Source of the DNA: Frankiales bacterium
GTDB lineage: Bacteria > Actinomycetota > Actinomycetes > Mycobacteriales > SCTD01
Assembly: GCA_025965495.1 (NCBI GenBank)
Contig: JAOPWW010000546.1
Coordinates: 1 to 7,780 of the forward strand
DNA: 7,780 nt
Reading direction: 5' to 3'
This document shows positions 5,323 through 7,780 of the stretch, in pieces. Each line of letters begins with the position of its first letter. The first letter of the stretch is position 1. The notes beneath the pieces were generated by a model, which made no database searches, was not told where the DNA came from, and worked only from the letters and a program-made list of their open reading frames with translations. The position numbers were made by a program, and so were the translations under genes.

Positions 5323-5571
5323 GTGCGGACCGGTGAAGGGCTCGGCGTCTCGCTCGTCGTGCCCGCAGCGGCTCCGGCGGCCTCCCCGGCGCCGACCGCT
5401 CCCGCCGCGCCGACGTCGTCGACCACGGCCACCCCGCACGCCGTCCCGGTCGCGCTGCCCCGCACCGGCATGGACCTGCTCCCGCTCCTCCTGCTCGCCG
5501 CCCTCCTGCTCGCCCTCGGTGCCGCCGTCCTGGCGACCGCCTCCCGACTGACCCCCAGGGACGCCCTGTGA
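5323..5571 (+). CDS. Small LPxTG-type protein (CscD-like), no evident signal peptide
   Basis: 82 residues from GTG at 5323, set by a strong GAGGGAG site 5 bases upstream. Residues 14-42 are a Pro/Ala/Ser/Thr-rich stretch. LPRTG at 45-49 fits the sortase LPxTG motif and is followed by a Leu/Ala-rich membrane helix (51-73) and a short tail with two Arg (ASRLTPRDAL). Firmicute Csc clusters contain a comparable small LPxTG protein, CscD. Odd point: the N-terminus (MRTGEGLGVSLVVPAAAP) is not a convincing signal peptide and no upstream in-frame start adds one, so export would rely on the single helix and sortase cleavage is uncertain. No sortase is in the window. The stop overlaps the next start by 4 bases (GTGA), so translation with the WxL-like gene is probably coupled. 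Confidence 0.75.
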   Translation: MRTGEGLGVSLVVPAAAPAASPAPTAPAAPTSSTTATPHAVPVALPRTGMDLLPLLLLAALLLALGAAVLATASRLTPRDAL

Positions 5572-6680
5572 CCCTCCGCCGCCGCACCGCCCTCGTCGCG
5601 CTCGTCGCCTCCGCTGCCTGCGCGGCGACCACGGCCGCCCCGGCGATGGCCGACAACGTCCCCGTGTCCCTGACCGCCGTCGGCGGCGCGCGGCAGTTCG
5701 ACGTCATCCAGACCGGCAGCACCAGTCCCCTGGGCACGCTCGACCTCGGGTCCACCGGCTCGCAGTCGTTCCGCACCCGCGTGCGGGACGCGAACTTCGA
5801 GACGCTCAGCAAGAGCTACTCGGTGACCGCGACGATGAGCAACCTCTACCTGCGGCGCGGCAACGGCACCCACGACGTCATGACCAAGGTCCCGGCGAGC
5901 CAGGTGTCGCTGTCCAAGGGCGCGCTGTCGGCCGACAGCGTGACGGCGGACCTGCTGCCGAAGCTCTCGCTCAACGGCACGCTCCCGGGCTGCCTCACCC
6001 TGCCCGACGCCGTGAAGTCCACCCTCGGGCTGTCCACCAGCGCGACCTCACTGCTCGGGCTCCTGACCGGGATCACCGGCCCGGTCCTGTCGCTGTGCAA
6101 CGCGCTCACCGCCGCCGGCCCCTCCGGTGCGGCCGTCAGCGGCACCGTCGACGGCGCCCTCAAGCAGGTCACTGCGACCGTCAGCGACGTCACCAAGCTC
6201 CCCAACGCCCTGACCAACGGCGCCGGCCGCAGCTTCGACAACGCCGACTACTCCCAGGACGCCGTCGCCGCGGTCGACCCGGCCGCCCCCACCGCTCCCA
6301 CCGCGACCGGCGTCAACGTGATGACCGGCGCAGCCGCGACGACCCTGCCGTCGGAGCTGGTCGCGTCGCTCAAGACCGCCCTGGCCGCCGCCCTGCCCGC
6401 CCAGCTGGTCACGGCCACCGACACCGGGTCCACGACCCTCGCCCGGGCGCTCGACGCGATCACGGGCACCGCGGTGCAGACCGCGGTGGCAGCCCTGTCG
6501 GCGACCCAGCAGGCCGCGCTGCTCAACACCCTCACGCCGACCCTGCTCGACCCGACGCTCGCCACCGTCAAGGACATCACCAGCACCTACTACGCGACGC
6601 CGACCCTGAGCGCGATGCGCAACGCCCCCGTCGCCGGCACGTACGACGGCACACTGACGCTCACCTTCGTCCAGCAGTAG
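5568..6680 (+). CDS. Large secreted WxL-like surface protein (WxL-B)
   Basis: 370 residues from GTG at 5568, overlapping the LPRTG stop by 4 bases, with AGGGA 6 bases upstream. Residues 1-28 form a signal peptide (MTLRRR, hydrophobic core, AMA/DN). The mature N-terminal part has FRTRVRDANFE and YSVTATMSNLYL (84-95), which resembles the opening WxL strands with Tyr84-Ser-Val86 in place of W-x-L. The end, AGTYDGTLTLTFVQQ (356-370), closely follows the WxL closing strand 'aGtY.gtLtWtl' with Leu in place of Trp. Between them lies a long Ala/Thr/Leu/Ser-rich insert (about 120-340) with Cys142 and Cys177, a possible disulfide, and repeated short helices. There is no membrane helix after the signal peptide, so it should be secreted and held by partners or by the wall. 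Motif-based assignment; no enzyme motif was seen. Confidence 0.78.
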   Translation: MTLRRRTALVALVASAACAATTAAPAMADNVPVSLTAVGGARQFDVIQTGSTSPLGTLDLGSTGSQSFRTRVRDANFETLSKSYSVTATMSNLYLRRGNGTHDVMTKVPASQVSLSKGALSADSVTADLLPKLSLNGTLPGCLTLPDAVKSTLGLSTSATSLLGLLTGITGPVLSLCNALTAAGPSGAAVSGTVDGALKQVTATVSDVTKLPNALTNGAGRSFDNADYSQDAVAAVDPAAPTAPTATGVNVMTGAAATTLPSELVASLKTALAAALPAQLVTATDTGSTTLARALDAITGTAVQTAVAALSATQQAALLNTLTPTLLDPTLATVKDITSTYYATPTLSAMRNAPVAGTYDGTLTLTFVQQ

Positions 6681-6686
6681 CGCGTC

Positions 6687-6692
6687 TAGCCT
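6687..6692 (+). promoter_or_regulatory. Leaderless -10 box for WxLIP-2
   Basis: TAGCCT ends 7 bases before the ATG at 6700, with only a C-rich spacer and no Shine-Dalgarno. It would allow WxLIP-2 to be made from its own leaderless transcript as well as from the operon. Confidence 0.4.
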
Positions 6693-6699
6693 CCCCCGC

Positions 6700-7362
6700 A
6701 TGACGACGACCGCCTCCCGCCTGGTGCGGGCGGCGGTCGTCGCCGTCCTGCTCCTGCTCGCCGTGCCGGCAGCGCCCGCCTCCGCCGCGGGGACCGGCGG
6801 CATCGAGGTCACGCCCGTCCCGGGCGTCGTCGACGGCGAGCAGGTGACGGCCTTCCACGTCCGCCTGCCGCGCTCGGGCGCGCGCGAGGTGGACTTCGCC
6901 CTGCGCAACCTCACGGCCGACCCGCGCTCGGCCCGGCTCTACGCGGCCGAGGCGCACCGCACGGCCGACGGCGCCTTCACCGTCGGCGCCGCCGGCAGCT
7001 CGCCCTACGTCGTGCTGCCCGACGAGCAGGTGCGCCTGCCCGGGCGGGCGCTCGAGCGGCGGACCTTCACGGTGCGCGGCTCGGTCACGGGCACGACCTA
7101 CGCCGCCGTCGTCCTCGAGGGCCGCAAGGGCAGCGTGGTCACGCGGGCCGCGACCCTGGTCTACCTGGAGCCCGCCCCCGCCGCGAGCCCGTCGTCGTCG
7201 CACCGAGCGCTGCTGCTCGGCGTCGTCGGGGTCGTGGTCCTGGGGCTCATCGGGCTGGTCCTCGTGCTCCTGCGGCGGCGCCGCCGGGCCGAGGAGGAGG
7301 ACCTCACGGAGCAGGCCCGCCACCTCGCGGGTGACGGGCCTGTCCGGAGCGAGCGGGACTAG
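6700..7362 (+). CDS. DUF916-like membrane-anchored protein, single domain (WxLIP-2)
   Basis: 220 residues from ATG at 6700, 19 bases after WxL-B. Residues 1-29 form a signal peptide (PASA/AG). Residues 34-155 form one beta-rich domain: GGIEVTPVPG, FHVRLPRSGAREVDFALRNLT (an Ig-like pair of strands like the DUF916 opening), YVVLPDEQVRLPGRALERRTFTV, then TGTTYAAVVLEGRKG, matching the DUF916 closing strands where 'GdhvGgIv' is usual. A Pro/Ala/Ser linker (157-166) leads to a membrane helix (168-191), RRRRR, and an acidic cytoplasmic tail of about 25 residues. It lacks the second domain of WxLIP-1. It probably anchors or binds WxL-B; this is inferred from the paired layout. Its TAG and that of the opposing DUF1416 gene share one CTAG. 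Confidence 0.75.
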   Translation: MTTTASRLVRAAVVAVLLLLAVPAAPASAAGTGGIEVTPVPGVVDGEQVTAFHVRLPRSGAREVDFALRNLTADPRSARLYAAEAHRTADGAFTVGAAGSSPYVVLPDEQVRLPGRALERRTFTVRGSVTGTTYAAVVLEGRKGSVVTRAATLVYLEPAPAASPSSSHRALLLGVVGVVVLGLIGLVLVLLRRRRRAEEEDLTEQARHLAGDGPVRSERD

Positions 7363-7661
7363 GCCGGGACCAGGACCTCGACCTCGGAGGTGGCGCCCTT
7401 CGCGGCGGTCACCGTGGTGTCGACCGGGCTGGTGCCGGGCGCCAGGGTGCGCAGCGTCCACTCGCCGGCGGCCGCGTAGAACCGGAACTGGCCGGTGGCG
7501 CTGGCCTGGACCTCGGCGGTGAACTCGCCGGTGCCGTCGAGCAGGCGCACGTACGCGCCGCCGAGCGGGGTGCCGTCACGCAGGACGCGGCCCTGGATGA
7601 CCGCCTCGGGACCGCCGTTGGCGACCGGCTCGAGGGTGTCCTGGTCAGGAGCGCCGCACAT
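7359..7661 (-). CDS. sseC: DUF1416 / SseC family protein
   Basis: 100 residues, the usual length of the family (mycobacterial SseC proteins are also about 100). It starts MCGAP, the conserved beginning with Cys2, followed by VIQGRVLRDGTPLGGAYVRLLD (21-42), GEFTAEVQASATGQFRFYAA (45-64) and GEWTLRTLAPG (66-76). The pattern suggests a small transthyretin/CnaB-like beta-sandwich. The family sits directly after a thiosulfate sulfurtransferase gene throughout actinobacteria, as it does here: the sulfurtransferase TGA and this ATG overlap as TGATG, so translation is coupled. A role in sulfur metabolism is assumed from this context; no activity is known to me. Its stop shares the CTAG tetramer with the convergent WxLIP-2 gene. 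Confidence 0.92.
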   Translation of the reverse strand: MCGAPDQDTLEPVANGGPEAVIQGRVLRDGTPLGGAYVRLLDGTGEFTAEVQASATGQFRFYAAAGEWTLRTLAPGTSPVDTTVTAAKGATSEVEVLVPA

Positions 7662-7780
7662 CAGACGGCCGCCTTGCTCGGGTTGTCCACCGGGACGCCG
7701 ACCAGGGAGCCGTACTCCATCCAGCTGCCGTCGTAGTTCTTGACGTCGCCCTTGCCGAGGATCTCGTGCAGGACGAACCA
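7661..7780 (-). CDS. Thiosulfate sulfurtransferase (rhodanese), C-terminal 39 residues only
   Basis: The frame enters from the window edge and ends with TGA at 7661-7663. The visible end reads WFVLHEILGKGDVKNYDGSW then MEYGSLVGVPVDN, which matches the C-terminus of two-domain rhodaneses (mycobacterial CysA2/CysA3, SseA type): NYDGSWxEY/W followed by a short G-x-P tail. The catalytic Cys loop lies upstream, outside the window. These enzymes move sulfane sulfur from thiosulfate to thiol acceptors. The coupling to DUF1416 confirms the identity. Confidence 0.9.
   Translation of the reverse strand, partial: WFVLHEILGKGDVKNYDGSWMEYGSLVGVPVDNPSKAAV

Noticed and set aside
5249..5551. Plus-strand frame starting MVTSDHAITV
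   Set aside because: It overlaps the LPRTG gene in another frame, is Arg/Pro-rich further on, and lacks a Shine-Dalgarno.
6048..6914. Minus-strand frame opposite WxL-B and WxLIP-2
   Set aside because: Gly/Arg-rich shadow with no export signal or domain, opposite two genes with signal peptides.

Overview
The window is very GC-rich and densely coding. It uses many GTG starts, and several start codons sit only 5-7 bases after a TANNNT -10 box (leaderless style). It also carries the sulfurtransferase/DUF1416 pair and the DsrE-like protein typical of high-GC Gram-positives. All of this points to an actinobacterial (Actinomycetota) chromosome; I cannot name the genus. No mobile element, CRISPR array, tRNA or rRNA was seen.

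Layout. Positions 1-3131, all minus strand: a secreted CAP-domain protein whose 3' end runs off the window edge (1-924), an acyl-CoA dehydrogenase (1023-2156), a secreted LpqC-like alpha/beta hydrolase (2189-2986) and a 33-residue one-helix membrane protein (3030-3131). Positions 3180-7362 hold a surface-protein locus split into two arms around a cytoplasmic DsrE-family gene (4844-5200). The minus-strand arm has a small secreted WxL-like protein (3180-3725) and a two-domain WxL-interacting-type protein with a C-terminal membrane helix (3839-4804). The plus-strand arm has a small LPRTG protein (5323-5571), a larger WxL-like protein (5568-6680) and a shorter single-domain membrane-anchored protein (6700-7362). 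Positions 7359-7780, minus strand: DUF1416/SseC and the C-terminus of a thiosulfate sulfurtransferase, with overlapping stop and start codons.

How the genes may work together. DUF916-type membrane-anchored proteins, WxL-like secreted proteins and a small LPxTG protein are the parts list of the Csc cell-surface complexes of Firmicutes (CscA, CscB/CscC, CscD). Here the set appears in an actinobacterium with degenerate WxL motifs and as two divergent half-sets. The first transcription unit of each arm (3725 and 5323) is preceded by a pair of GTCAC half-sites spaced 10 bases apart, which suggests common control. DsrE, DUF1416 and the sulfurtransferase look like one sulfur-transfer neighbourhood interrupted by the surface locus. 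The main caution is that the WxL/DUF916 assignments rest on motif reading, not on a profile search.
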